NCBI GenBank assembly: GCA_002270565.1
Contig: NQMI01000040.1
Location: forward strand, 216,506 to 280,505
DNA: 64,000 nucleotides
Source: Stenocarpella maydis
Lineage: Eukaryota; Ascomycota; Sordariomycetes; Diaporthales; Diaporthaceae
Direction of reading: 5' to 3'
Position 1 is the first letter of the stretch; each line of letters starts with the position of its first letter. Shown one piece after another: positions 46,774 through 58,821 of this stretch. Below the pieces are notes generated by a model. That model was given only the letters and a program-made list of their open reading frames with translations, did no database searches and was not told the DNA's origin. Both the position numbers and the translations under genes were made by a program.

Positions 46774-48697
46774 ATGGGTTGGGGTGTAGTTCAAAGCGAG
46801 GTCAATCAATTCCCTCCCGGGACTGTCAACTTGACGAAGAAGCCAGAAGGTGGTGAGTCGCCTCAAAAGTCTTTTTGATTGTTGTTTGAGAGGCCTAACA
46901 CAAAAGCACACTCGGAATAGAAGAGACTCTGGCGGATCAACTCGGGTTGAAGAAACGGGGAAATGTTATCCTTCAACCACAGCCAAGCAACAGCCCTAAT
47001 GACCCATTGAATTGGTAAGATATCCTGGATAGCCACCTTGGAAATGGTCTCCCATAATATTGATAACAAGTTACCAGGTCTCAAGCATTCAAAATCGCCC
47101 ATGTTGGGGTTCTCGCCTTCCTGTCCGCTGCGGCAGGAGTGTAAGTCAAACCCACCCGCTACAATCAGTTCAATTAAGCGACACGACAGGCTGACGAACG
47201 AGATACTTCCAGTGTTCCAGTGATGATCCAGCCCGGCCTGACTATTCTTGCCGACGACTTCAAAGTGTCGCCCGATACTATCTCTTCCTTCGCAATCGGG
47301 GCCCTGGCCTTTTGGACAGGCGTTGCGAGTTTCGTCGTCGTGTCCGCGAGTGTCGTCTGGGGGAAACGACCGCTCTATGTGATCAGCGCGCTGGTTCTGA
47401 CTATTGCTCATTTTGTCGCCTACCAGTCGCCCGACGTAAGAAAGTCTCAAGCTTATTCGCTGCTTCTCCCTGCTGACCGCGTCGAATACCAGAACTTCGC
47501 CCTATTCATTGCCATGCGAACAATCGCCGGCTTGGCGTCGGCTCCTGGCTTCTCACTCCTCACGGCGACCATCGCAGATATCTTCTTTGTCCACGAGCGG
47601 GGTTTATACATCGCCATATGGAATATCTGTCTTGGATCTGGCGGACTGATTGGGTACGTACTATACACTCAGCCCTGAGGAGGAACAGGAACGGCGTTAA
47701 CAAAACTTTCGTGCGCAGACAGATTATTTGTGGATTCATTATCGAGGATCTCGGTATCCCTGCAGTGTTTGGATTTGCTGCGATAGTCTTTGCACTTCTA
47801 ACGGTGGCATCGTACTTTCTTGCCCTGGAATCAGACTATGACCGAACTAATCCAAAAACCACCGATTTCGATAGCAAAAGCCTCGGCCTCGACGATGAGG
47901 AGGACCTAAAAAACTCCAAGGAATACGAAGTCAAGAAGACCTACGGTCAGGAACTCGCTCTTTGGACGGGACGGAGAAGCGAGCAGTCCTTCTGGCTTGG
48001 AATGGTGAAGCCCTTCGGGCTCGTCATTTTCCCAGCCGTATCTTACGGCGTATTCGCTTTCTCACTGTCCTTCGCCTTCCTCGTCGGCGTGCCCCTCCTA
48101 AGCTCGCTCGTGTTCGCCGAGGCCCCATACAACCTTTCACCCTCGCAAATCGGCCTCACCAATCTTCCACTCGTGGTCGTATCGATCGTCGGTGGTCTCT
48201 CCACGGGCTGGCTCTCCGACGTGGCAGGTAATTACATGGCCAGGACGAACAGAAGCCAACCGGGTGTCTTTGAGCCCGAGTTCCGCTTGATCCTGCTGAT
48301 CATAGCTGGTCCCATTACCACGGTGGGCCTCATCGGCACGGGCATGTCCCTCGCTCAGACCCTTCCGTTGGTGTGGGTCCTGGTTTGGATGTCGATTTTC
48401 TCGTTCGGCGCGTTGTTCACCGTGCAGATAATCCTCACGTACATGGTGGACTGCTTCCCGGACCAATCAGGGCAGGCATTCTCAACCATCAACCTGATCT
48501 CGTCCATTGTCATCTTCGTGGCTTCTGGGGTTTTGATCACCTGGTACGAAACATCTGGAGCTATGGTTGTGTTTGGGTCCCTTGCAGCTGGGAGCATCAT
48601 TCTCCTGGTGGCCACCATACCTGTCTACGTATTTGGCAAGAGGATGAGAGCTCACATGGCTGGATTGGAATGGGCACAGAAGGCACTCAAATGTTGA
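46774..48697 (+). CDS. Major facilitator superfamily transporter (DHA1, Hol1-like)
   Basis: Six exons (46774-46852, 46921-47014, 47078-47140, 47213-47435, 47493-47653, 47719-48697) give 532 residues. The start MGWGVVQSEVNQFPPGTVNL and GNVILQPQPSNSPNDPLNW are the typical cytosolic N-terminus of this fungal subfamily (NPxNDPxNW before helix 1). The 57-bp fourth intron is a multiple of three without stops, so it could be misread as exon. Its GTAAGA, CTGAC and CAG signals favour removal. Helices include PVMIQPGLTILADDF, FWTGVASFVVVSASVVWGKR and GFSLLTATIADIFFVHERG. A central cytosolic loop (about 240-290) is charged. Related yeast Hol1 moves polyamines and cations; the substrate here is not known. 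Confidence 0.85.
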
Positions 48698-49776
48698 GTT
48701 TAAGAGCTTGGTGGGCTGGTATACACACTTCCTGACAGAAGTGGGATATACTTAGTCCCTATCCAGGAGCAGTGGCCATCGTATTCTGAACCTACTGTTG
48801 TGGGCATTGTGTTTATTTTTTAATGCTGTGTCTTTCAGCGTTTACCACTGTATGAAGGGACCGCCTGCAGCTCATTTCTTTTGTCTTTTGTTCTTTTAAG
48901 AGTGTTGTAATCAAATTGGGAACGAAACCAGCTATCCGAGAACTTCAAAACTTACAGTCAATATGTGATAATTCTGATTGCCGGCCATTACGGTTAGGGA
49001 CGTGTGTCGTAATGGATAATAGAATTGTATGCTTTGATACCCACCACGTACAGTTAGGTACCTGTAGATAAGGTTTTGAAGCTAAATTACCTGAACGTGT
49101 TGCTACAGTGGAATTGATACGGCAGGGTTCGCTGACCTGGTGAATTTACGTGCAATCTGGGAAGTTTAGATTCTTGCTTGAGTACTCTGCAGCCATAAAC
49201 AGTGGGCAGGGTACATAAGTAGCTTTTGGGTTCCAACCATCCAATCCCTGCATGTCAATATCACTGATGATCAAGTCTAATTGAGAACTCTTTGGCTTGT
49301 GTTTTCGGGCAAGCCCAAATATCAAGTGCCGGAAGCCTAACTCGATTGACTTATTTGATCCACACGAGGGTCAGACATGGCAAGTAGTCGTCGCGAAGGA
49401 AGTCTGTGGGAGACTTGTCACATATAGTGCACCCAAGGGGCCAGAAGCATTGGTTCATCCGGTAAAATTTAGATGGAAAAGGAGGGAGTCAGCGTTGAAC
49501 CGAGTCACCGGAGTCAAATCCTGAATGAAGTAGTTTGTAGTGTGATGAACTCATGGCTGTGATTCACTCAACGCTTTCTGTCCCACAGATGATCCCGGTG
49601 GCAGCAGTCTCCATTCTCGACTATAAAATAACAAGGACTTGACGTCGAGGTCTCCGGTAAGTTTCTGTCCCTCACAAATACCTCATTACACCCTCGAGCC
49701 TAAGAGACAGACACTCCACAGAGCAAGACACAGTAGGTCAATATCCACACAGAACCAGACCCACGCCAGACCAACC
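48698..49776. other. Intergenic, no gene recognised
   Basis: The spacer between the MFS and disordered-protein genes is AT-rich just after the MFS stop. An open frame continues 138 bp upstream of the ATG at 49777 but has no ATG. Confidence 0.4.
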
Positions 49777-50952
49777 ATGGATTACCCAGGGGTTTCAACC
49801 CGCGATTTCGCCCCCGGGCTCCCGCATCAGGTCCAGCAAGGGATTCAAGACTCTTACCCAGCCCAGTCGAGCCAGTCCTCTAATCCTCAATACTCACTGC
49901 TGCCGCCCAACAGCCAACCAGCGAGCTATTCTGCTCCCCTCGGTCAGGTACCGCCTGCGACGTTCTCAAGCAGCATCAAAGGTTTATATGCCGCCGCCCC
50001 ATCCACGAACCCAGGGCACATGGGCTCTTGTCCTATTCAGCTGCCCTTGCAACCTCCTATGCAATTTCCTCTGCAGTATCCCCTGCCCTTTCCAGCGCCA
50101 TTTCCTCAGGTCCCATTCCCGCAAGGTGGTTTATCGGCCACATCATATGGTGGCTTGGGGAACTTCCAGCACACAGTGCCTCAATACAGTACGGTCCCTC
50201 AGGGCGAGATCTGGGCCAGTGATACACCTCGTGTGGACTTTCATCAGCACGAGTTAGCTACCAGAAGCCTGCAGCAGAGCGGTGGCAGCTCCAGATACGA
50301 AGACCTGCCAGCCAACACCAACCTGGTGACGGTCCATCCTACCCTTGGGCCGTGTGTCCTGATCCCAATCCGATCACTGCGCAGTCCTCCGAGTCCAAGC
50401 AATTGGACCAAGGCCAGCACCGCGGGCTCCCGACGCAGCTCTCGCCATGGCGACTATCACGGCGTCGACCACCTCCGCCGGCGGGCCAGCCGCTCACGGG
50501 AGCTCACCACGTACCTGAGATACATGTCGCCATCCCCATCAACACTATCGCCATATATCTCGTCTCCCTCTTCCTCGGTCGTGCCGACGCCCATTCTACG
50601 CCGCCGCCGTCTCAACGCCGTCGTTCCCACGACGAATTCGAGTCGTCACCGTGGCATTGGTGGACTTACTCCCCTCCACGAGCGCGACGTGCCGCGGCCC
50701 TCCATCGAGCGTTCTGTCAGCATGGTCAGCAGTATCGGGACCTGTTCACAGTGTGCCGGCACCGGGAGTTCGTATGAGCCATTCACGGATGGGTCCGTGA
50801 CTCCGACACCGCGAATTGACCGGCTGCAGGTCGACATGGGCCAGGGCCAGTCTTCGCGGGGACAGGTGGAGCACAGCCATGGAGGTCCAGCGGAAGCTCC
50901 AGCTGGGGGCCCCGAGCGCTTCCAGGCAAGTGTGGAGGAGATTGATGAGTAG
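49777..50952 (+). CDS. Disordered Pro/Gln/Ser-rich protein, unknown
   Basis: This is one exon of 391 residues from MDYPGVSTRDFAPGLPHQVQ. The first half is Pro, Gln and aromatic rich, with a hydrophobic-proline run (LQPPMQFPLQYPLPFPAPFP). The second is Ser/Arg-rich (RRSSRHGDYHGVDHLRRRAS) with a single CSQCAGTG pair. No globular domain, signal peptide or membrane helix is visible. I do not recognise a family. Coding is supported by the long uninterrupted frame with consistent composition and by CAACC directly before the ATG. Low-complexity proteins of this kind are often regulatory or RNA-linked, but nothing here shows that. Confidence 0.6.
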   Translation: MDYPGVSTRDFAPGLPHQVQQGIQDSYPAQSSQSSNPQYSLLPPNSQPASYSAPLGQVPPATFSSSIKGLYAAAPSTNPGHMGSCPIQLPLQPPMQFPLQYPLPFPAPFPQVPFPQGGLSATSYGGLGNFQHTVPQYSTVPQGEIWASDTPRVDFHQHELATRSLQQSGGSSRYEDLPANTNLVTVHPTLGPCVLIPIRSLRSPPSPSNWTKASTAGSRRSSRHGDYHGVDHLRRRASRSRELTTYLRYMSPSPSTLSPYISSPSSSVVPTPILRRRRLNAVVPTTNSSRHRGIGGLTPLHERDVPRPSIERSVSMVSSIGTCSQCAGTGSSYEPFTDGSVTPTPRIDRLQVDMGQGQSSRGQVEHSHGGPAEAPAGGPERFQASVEEIDE

Positions 50953-51870
50953 CCTACAGAGCAAAGGTCTCGCATACCTGCCTAGGTAATGGTTTGAGAG
51001 TGGCAGCTACTTGAGGTGATTAGGGGGAGCTCGGGAGCTGGGAATCAGCACACCAGGAAACTGGTATTGGCAATCAAACGCTGATCAATAGAATCAATAC
51101 GTTGTTTTAGATCTGGACTGCCGCGTTTGACAGTCTTCTTTTGTCCAGTCAATGTACGCCCACCCAGCTTTTTCCGTACGCCTACCCTATAAACCTAAGC
51201 AGGAATGAAGGCGTAACCCTTCAGGCTTTCCCCTGACCCTCTGCGCCCTCTCCTAACTCTTTTTGTGCACAGAGAGTCTTTCGGAGGGCCTTCCTCTGGG
51301 TGTGTAGAGGGGCTTTAGGATGCGTTAAGGGGCCCTAAGGCGTGTTGAGTGCCTCTAAGGCAGGGTATTTGAGAGGGGGGCCATAAGAATTTATAATAGG
51401 CTGCGTGGTTAACTGCTTGTATTGGGTGGGTGATCCTGGAAAGCTAGCATCTGAGGTGGGTGTATGATGACCAGTTTTGTCGATATCGCGATTTATTTGA
51501 TAAAGTCGCTCTGAAGAATTATATTCGCCCGACTCAAACGCTGACTGGCCCACATCCTCTGAATCGTCCACCCGTCCCAGTCTTAAATTGGCGCTATTCA
51601 GCTGTCCCTTCTGTGCGTTTGTAAAGACAAGAGTCAGCCCATCCATTGCACCGCCACTAGTGATGATCCTCGCCAAGCCAGAGTATGATTCGGATTCAAC
51701 AAGCTTTCAAGCCTTGTTGGGTAACACGAGGCACAACATGCAGAAAATGTATGCTGGTCAAGTAGTTATTGAGGACTCTTGGCAGGTCGCACTCACGAGT
51801 TCTCATGCTGGCCAAAACTGTCATCACCAGCGCCAGCTTCCCAGCTCCAAGCGGACCCAAAATTGCTGTC
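50953..51870. other. Intergenic with a dispersed-repeat relic
   Basis: Contains repeat copy B (51143-51370). The minus-strand frame at 51335-51676 lacks any recognised domain and overlaps the repeat. Confidence 0.45.
51143..51370 (+). repeat. Dispersed repeat fragment, copy B
   Basis: It starts CCAGTCAATGTACGCC like copy A at 16626 and contains CGGAGGGCCTTCCTCTGGGT. It then runs into GGGGCTTTAGG / GGGGCCCTAAGG / GTGCCTCTAAGG, a short degenerate tandem of about 18-22 bp. Confidence 0.6.
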
Positions 51871-53228
51871 TCAAAAGAAGACGGTTTCCGACTCGTCCAC
51901 AATATGGACCTTGATACTGCCATTGCGAGGATCCGAAGCCAGCATCAGGCCCTCAGCAGCTTTCTCAAGCGGGTAGACATGAGTGACTAGCCTCTTCAGG
52001 TCGATAACACTACCGCTCACACATGAAATACCTGCTGGCCAAGTATCCGTATATCTGTTGATGAATCTCAGATCAATCTGCGACAGCGCCATAAACGGTC
52101 AGCTTCAATTCCCCTCGAGACGGAATTCAATCCGATGTTGCAGAGAAACAGCCACGAAGAGCCAATACTATTGCCGGCATGGGGGCGTACCTCTGACAGG
52201 GACAAATGCATGAAGGGTAGGTTGTTCATGGTACTCTTGCCCACACCGACCACGACAACCCGGCCACCTCTCCTCACAGTGAAAGCAGCGGTACAGACAC
52301 TTGACTCAACGCCTGTGCACTCGATCACGCATGGCGGCGCCAGGTACTCCTCCCCTTCCTCCCCCTCGCCGCCTCGGGCACCAAAGAGCATTCTGATACC
52401 CCTCGCGTTGCCACGAGCATCCAGGGACGGATCAACCTGGTAGGTGAGACAGGACGGCACGAGCTCCTTGGCAAAGGCGAGACGCCTGGGCTCGATGTCG
52501 GTGACGACGAGCGGGTGAGCACCTGACGCTCTGGCTGCGAGGAGGGCAGTGAGCCCGATTGGGCCCGCGCCGCAGATGGCAGCGCCGCGGCCGAGGGTCA
52601 GCTCGGCCACCCGAAGTGCTGCCAGGATGACGCTCAGGGGCTCGAGCAGTGCGCCGTCTTGGAAACTCATGGTGTCTGGCAGCCTGCGGCTGTGTCAGCG
52701 TGCTCGCGTGGAAGAGGGCATGGCCCATGACACGGCTTACTTGTGCAGCCACCTGGCAGGGTGCACCTTATACCGCTGCAGCGTCCCATGATACGGATAT
52801 ACGCCTGCGAAGGCGACGTCCTCGCACAGATTGTACTTGCCAAGCCTGCACAGGAAGCACTTCTCGCACGGCACGCCCGGCTCGACGGCGACCCTGTCCC
52901 CGGGCTTCAGATCCGCCACGCCACCGCCGCACCTGACGACAACGCCAGCGGCCTCGTGGCCGAGGATGCAGTCGCCTTCAAACACCAGGGGCCCGATACA
53001 TCCGGTCTTCCAGAAATGCACGTCCGAGCCGCATATGCCCGTCGCCTTGACATGGAGAAGCACCTCGCCGGGGCCCGGGCCGTACACAGGGGCCTCGGCG
53101 GACTTGAGGTTGTGGTCTGCCGTCGCCTGGAGGGAGGGGTTGGGCAGCGGCGCTTGGATTACTTGGCGGCCGTCCACCCTGCTGGATCCATCTGCGTGCT
53201 GCGTCGTCGAGTTGTCTTTTGATGCCAT
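51871..53228 (-). CDS. L-arabinitol 4-dehydrogenase-like zinc alcohol dehydrogenase
   Basis: Three exons (53228-52741, 52683-52191, 52077-51871; introns 57 and 113 bp) give 395 residues. This medium-chain dehydrogenase shows the catalytic zinc ligands in ATGICGSDVHFWKTGCIGP (Cys66, His71 area) and LGHEAAGVVV (His91, Glu92). A structural zinc set lies in CEKCFLCRLGKYNLC (Cys121, 124, 127, 135), and the NAD fold in CGAGPIGL. LECTGVESS-like and PFMHLSLSE+IDLRFINRYT match fungal LAD in the L-arabinose catabolic route, which oxidises L-arabinitol to L-xylulose. Residues 1-30 are an unusual polar extension, and an inserted acidic/Gly loop (GARGGEGEEGEEYLAPP) is present. Xylitol or sorbitol dehydrogenase activity is the alternative. 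Confidence 0.83.
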
Positions 53229-56200
53229 TGTCTGCGCTTGTGAGAGACGGACTGGGGATGCGCAAGATGTCCAGGAAACAGAGGTCGAGAGAGGGCTAGC
53301 CGTGCGTGCCAAGGTCACACTCTCCCGTCACATGGGCTTTTCGACTCTGCGAGGGCCATTCAAGTGGGTTGACTGTGAGCCGAGCTGCCTTGAGGGCATG
53401 CATCCGCTCACGAGAAGTGCCGAGCGACGGGCTCCGCAGTTGAGAACACCGACCCCTCTCGTTCCGCTCGACACTGAACCGGAATGGGCCGTCGATGGCG
53501 GACCAAATACCCGCCGTGTGGGGCTATTGCTTGACAGCCCTTGACATATAGTCCCGATGAGCACTCAAGCGCGCACCATGGGCCCGTCAGCTGTGCTGGC
53601 CACCTCGCAGTCGCACCGATAGCGGTGCGATGGGTTCTCCCCTCGGCGTCTTGTATTTGCCAAGCGGCGTCTTGTTGGTGTGAGTGGCGGCGGGATTGCC
53701 CCTTTTGGACATCCGTGGGACCGCTCTTGTGTTCTCCCCAGGCTGGTCCTTGTCGTTATGCACCCCAGATTCGGATCAGATCGCTCTGAGCTGGACCGCA
53801 GCCGAGCAGGCGGCGTCTTGACTGCCACCATAGGCTGCTGTAGCAGTATTTTATGTATATCCAACATAGTTGGTATTAAACATCATAAAGAAATTTAATG
53901 CATTACTGATCAGGTTATACGATGCTTGGGCACTTGGGAAGTCGAAGACGTCCCGTAGGGTCTTTTTAGTAAGGTCTGTTCTGGGCTCCAAGAGCATCTC
54001 GATGATTCGCCAACCACACCATTAAGTTCAAGATGTAAACCCTGTCTGGTTTCGATCTGATGCGAAGGGCGCGTCCAAGTGGCCTGGGGCATTGCTTGCC
54101 TTGCCTCATTCCGTAGATATTCTCACGAACCGGAGAACTCTGACCAGGAACATATGACATAATTACTATCCCGCAACTGTGGTAAGCCATTGCATATCTG
54201 CACACCTCGTTGTACGTTGGTCCTGGCTTGATGAGAACATTGATCTTAACTATATCAAGCTCTCAAGCTGCTTGGGACGCCTGCATAGAGAGTAAAGTCG
54301 GCTCGGAACAAAACGAAACCATGATATTGGAGTCTGTCTCCAAATTCATAACCCGTTATGTTAAATTGAATTACCTAGCTTTCAGGGTATTGCATTTCGG
54401 GGTAAGGATGAAATCAGTTACCTGCCGGGTTGCGGTGATTGTATCATGTAAACCAGCATGCTGGTAGCAAACAGCGGGTCTTACTCATGGACTTTTAATA
54501 CAGGAAAGACCATTGGATAAACTCTTATTCAATATTTGCTACCTGCTGACCGGGTAATTCAATTAGCTGGACGTATTCCATATAGTGAATTTCAGACTGC
54601 CCTAACTGTAGTAGACATGGACATGGCACAGCCGAGCTTCCCGAGGTCATCTTCTTGTGAATGGGTTGCCCCCCGTAAAAAAACTGCATGTTCCTGACAT
54701 AGCATGCCGGCACTTGCTTTAACAGTGCATATGACTGATCGATCGGATCTAGTTTCCAGAATCACGTGCAGCAAGCTTTGCACAATCGAGATGGGTCCGG
54801 AGGCAGGTCAGCCCGAGCTCCAACCACGTACCCAGTGTCGGACCATTGACAGCTTCCGACAGTACGAGACCATGGTAGCCTGCAGCTTTGGGACCGTCGA
54901 AGCATCTTGGCGCAATTCGGGTCGCTGACGTGTCCATTTCCCTCCACCAAGCTTGGCTATCGAGATGCTGCTCATTGCACCTACGAGCCTGGTGGCAATG
55001 AAATTGGCAGCCTCGACAAGCTGTCACTTGGCTTCGCTATAGGCCGAGGTTTTTCGCCGAGCTCTGCCGTGAACCGGCGTCATCTGAAAGTAGTACTCAC
55101 TCTATCCCCTCGGCCTTTCGTTGCTCCTTTATGGATGGTACCGAGGGGATGCAGTGCTACCAGCCAAGCCCACAGGGACAAGTCAACAGCTCACCACTCG
55201 CTCGCGACTTCGCTGCGATGACCCACAGCTTTTCGAGCATGTGAAATATTCGTATCGTTTTGCTTCCTCCAGTCGGGCATCTAAGCTATATATGTGTGTA
55301 GCTCTCTATACCCACGGACATCCCGTCATTCCCCTAGCTTACTTGGAGATCCTACCTCGCCCATATTCTCATTCTGTGTGTCAGAGCAATCACGGGCCCC
55401 TTGGAAATTCAAGCCGTCTCTCAGGTCATGCCCAAATCTTCCATCAACGGGTGTGTAAACATGGCATGCGGAGCCGTTTGGGTAAAGCTTGGCGTTCAGG
55501 AGACGGGCTATTGACTAGTGTGGCTGTCTAATTCTGACAGCTACTAGATGGTGTGGGCGGGACACAATGACATATTGATGCCAACACTAAAGGATAAGGA
55601 TGGCTCCTATCATGGCCAGAACCCATTAGTGAGGTAAGTCTACGGTTAGACCAGCTTGCTGAGTTGTGAAAATGGGGCTAAGGGATCTGTGAACAAGAAA
55701 GTGACGTGTTTCCAGCAAGGACAAGAAGATGTAGGCCGCAATAGACTTCGTAGTGGGGGATGCGGTGAAGGCTCGTTTGGCCTCTTGAAAAGCAGGGCAG
55801 AGCAAGCTACCACGGAAATGAAATTTATGAACCATAGTTAGAGCAGCAAATTTCAGTAAATTTTTACAAAGCCCAAAATGTTTTTTAGGTACGAGATCAT
55901 GTAGCACTGGAGATTGTAGACCTGACATGTTTAAGATAGCGGGCGTGGCTCATGTTCAATCTCTTCACACTAAGCAATGCTAGTACGGTCCGTCCAGCGC
56001 CATCCTCTTGTCAAGAAGGTAGTGGCAGTTGGGCTACAGTCGTCTGAGCCTAGGCTTTCGCTTCTTGTGAGTCCTATTAGTTCATATTCCGACGGTAGTA
56101 TTGCTGAGGTACGACCGTGCGGACCCGAGGTCATGTAAATATCAAGGCCTGCCTTGCTGTGGACCCCAAACACAGTTCTCCGGCGGGTCATTTCCGTGTC

Positions 56201-56262
56201 GAACTTTTCAATATTCTCCCCCTAAACACCCGGGATCCAAGCAACGCCACGTATCTATCACC
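53229..56262. other. Long intergenic region, no gene recognised
   Basis: These 3 kb carry only short, mutually overlapping frames. The proximal few hundred bp should contain the promoter of the LAD-like gene. No repeats or RNA genes were recognised. Confidence 0.45.
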
Positions 56263-56744
56263 ATGCAGCTTTCAAACCTTCTCGTGGCGCTTGCCGCTCC
56301 CTTCCTAGGACTGACCCAGGCTGCCGCACTCCACCCCAAGGACTTCATCACTGTTGAACTCTATGGAGATCACGGAGAGTACTACACTGAAAAGGTCTGG
56401 CCTGACGGAGATGAACACTGGTTCAGTAAGTCCTGCATTTCAATTCCCCCAGACTTTGCCCTTCTCTTGACGGCGTTCCCGGTCAATGCTCCCTGTGCTT
56501 ACGGTTTCACGCAACAGACGAGGGCGAGGACAAGTGGAAGAGGGAATTCAAAGTAAAATTCATAAAATTCTATGCGACCAAGGAGGACTCGGCAATCCGC
56601 TGTCTTCCAACTGAGTCCCACTACCCCTGGAAGCCACTCAAAGTCAAGTTGTTCCAGCTGCCTGAACAGGATGGCTACAAAGTCCACGGCCTGTACTTGG
56701 CGAAGCCTCAGCCGATCGAAGTCCTGCGGTGTGACCTTCCCTAA
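56263..56744 (+). CDS. Small secreted protein, unknown (effector-like size)
   Basis: Two exons (56263-56425 and 56518-56744, intron 92 bp) give 129 residues. The ATG sits in CACCATGC and starts a clear signal peptide (MQLSNLLVALAAPFLGLTQA) with cleavage likely after AQAA or QAA. The mature chain is short, charged and aromatic (VELYGDHGEYYTEKVW, KREFKVKFIKFYATK). It has only two cysteines (in SAIRCLP and VLRCDLP), which could pair. Splicing joins WF to NEGEDKW. I recognise no family. Size, secretion and a gene-poor setting fit a candidate effector or cell-surface interaction protein, by inference only. Confidence 0.72.
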
Positions 56745-57631
56745 AAATAGGGGGATTTGGTGATACCTCCTCGGTCTGTCATCGTGCCAACATACACCGG
56801 CACTGGAACCATGGGATGTGCTTCGTTTTTGATCGGACCTTGCGCCTAAGTCGTAATACCTATTTACATAGATTTCAGGCAGACACATGCACCCATTACA
56901 CAGCTTTGCTATTGTTTTGGTCATCAAATGTCATCCCATACGATATTATCCTGCGAATTAGGATCCGATAGTCGTCCCACAGATGTTTTCTTGTAGACAG
57001 CTTTCATGTTGAAAATGGTCTCCAAAGATTTATCTCAATTGATCACGAGGGCTATAGCGCAGTCAATGAGATTCCAAGGCCGCAAACTCTGAGGAACAGC
57101 GGGCTTGGATGGTTACGTCTCGTGAAAAGAGCTGTGCTCTGTGATCCATAAACCTTCCAGCCAACCTGATACTGTGAGTAGGCACAAGATGTAACTGACA
57201 GAGGGCGGTCGATGAATGGATGTCTCCCAAATCACGCGTTGCAGCTCCCTGAGTAAGTAGGTAGCTGGCGCTGTTCTAGCCGTCAAGACTGAGCATTTGC
57301 GGCCTCTGGACTCTCGAACTACTATGCAGCAAACTCACAAGCACCACGCGCGTTTCTCGCTTCTCCGATGCGGAAGCTAGTCATCATTCTGGGTATAGGG
57401 CTTGAAAAAGGGTACTTCGGTCATTATAATGAATGAGTAAGAACTACAGGCAGGGGCATGGACCGCACTGCTGATCTATATAATGTAAAGTAACTACACC
57501 ACACATCCTCAACATGCCTCCACCGACATAAAGAATAGAAAAGAGTGACTCCAGAATAATATGATCCGTATTTTGTGGCATTTTCATGCACAGTCGTTGC
57601 TGGCTACAATATCCAGCTCATCTGGGGGTGT
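56745..57631. other. Intergenic, no gene recognised
   Basis: This is the 3' flank shared by the small secreted protein and the downstream secreted-protein pseudogene, which converge here. Nothing else is seen. Confidence 0.4.
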
Positions 57632-57874
57632 TTATATGTTGCATTTTCCGGCTTTGCAGACACCCTCCTGCTGCAGGTTGGTCATAGAGCCGGTGCATGC
57701 TTGTCCGTTTGTTGCTATAACCAGATGATCAGAAATGCATCAATACAGAGAGCCTAAAGGCTCTAGGCACAATTCGGAGTGCTACATACCGGCTTTCTCG
57801 GCGGGCGTAGCGAGTGTTTGCGCAGCCACCAGCTAGAGGGCGGCGACGATCCAAGCGATGGTAGAGAACTCCAT
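57632..57874 (-). pseudogene. Tiny secreted Cys-containing protein with TAG inside its signal peptide
   Basis: Exon 1 (57874-57790) starts MEFSTIAWIVAAL, hits TAG (57835-57833), then continues LVAAQTLATPAEKAG. A 75-bp intron (GTATGT...TTATAG, 57789-57715) leads in frame to exon 2 (57714-57632): ATNGQACTGSMTNL, QQEGVCKAGKCNI and a TAA stop. The total is 56 codons. Signal-peptide shape, exact splice phase, three cysteines near the end and a TATATAAA about 150 bp upstream argue for a real gene killed by one change (for example CAG to TAG). Readthrough or an assembly error at that base is also possible. The family is unknown. Confidence 0.6.
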
Positions 57875-58023
57875 ACCGAGGAATGATTGGTGACGGTATG
57901 TGCTCAACAAAGAAATGGTTGCATCTAGTCAGATGTATGGATGAGCCGAATCAAAACGGTATGATAAAGAGTGATGGATTGTTGGGTGGCTTCGAGCTGC
58001 ATTTCGAGACCTGGCCGAGCGGC

Positions 58024-58031
58024 TTTATATA
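58024..58031 (-). promoter_or_regulatory. Possible TATA box of the tiny secreted-protein pseudogene
   Basis: TATATAAA on the minus strand lies 150 bp upstream of the ATG at 57874. Confidence 0.35.
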
Positions 58032-58779
58032 ATACTGTCGTGCCAGATTCAGAAGCTTCCTGACTTCTGGGTGGCGTCCAAAATTTCGTCCGAATTATCC
58101 ATGCTTGTATTTTAGCCTGACGGGTGATACAGGAAATGCCAGATGACACCTGTTTGAAAGCTGAGACGAGACGGGCTTGGCTCAACCTGATGTGCGCGAC
58201 GCGAGGGACTATCAGCCTTATCTCGGTCCTTGCACACCTGAGTGCCTTGACTCAGGCGGTCTGACATGATGTAGCAAGATGCGGCCACACTGTGATTGCT
58301 TGAAGAAAAAGTCACAAGAGTGTGAGAGCAGGGGCCGAGTCTCTCGTGCAACTGCAATGCGATGCAACTTTCAGAGGGCCAAGCTGCAATGCTACAATTG
58401 TAAGTCGGTGAGGGCAGGCGATATGATCCTTACCTGCGTCTCAAGGTGAAGATTGTTTCGCGTCACCTGGGACATCGCTGAATGCTTGTGCACATCAAGC
58501 ACTACATGCTGAGGTATTTATTTCCGGTTGGACTTCTTGCAAAGCGAGGATAAATAATCACCAGAGCCCATTACGATTAGATACATGCTTGTATTCCACT
58601 AGTAGCAAGTTTCTTTTCCTCCCCACGTTTACATGCTGATCGTCAAAAGCGTCTGGATGCATCACCGTTAACAGTGGCTATTGTATTTCGAAATTTATTG
58701 TTAACTATCAGTATTGTATTTCTTATCAGACGCTGGGTCTTTGAGCATCTAGGATTTTTTGAAGGGTACGGCCCAGCGC

Positions 58780-58821
58780 TTTTTTTTTTTAAAAAAAAAA
58801 AAAAAAAAGAAGGGGGGGGGG
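58780..58821. repeat. T11-A18-GAA-G10 homopolymer cluster
   Basis: Eleven T, eighteen A, GAA and ten G follow one another directly. A T/A junction of this length can fold into a hairpin. The A run could also be the tail of a retroposed copy. Confidence 0.85.

Noticed and set aside
53229..56262. Short frames suggesting genes downstream of the small secreted-protein region
   Set aside because: None has a recognisable domain, a signal peptide with consistent splicing, or a coherent codon pattern.
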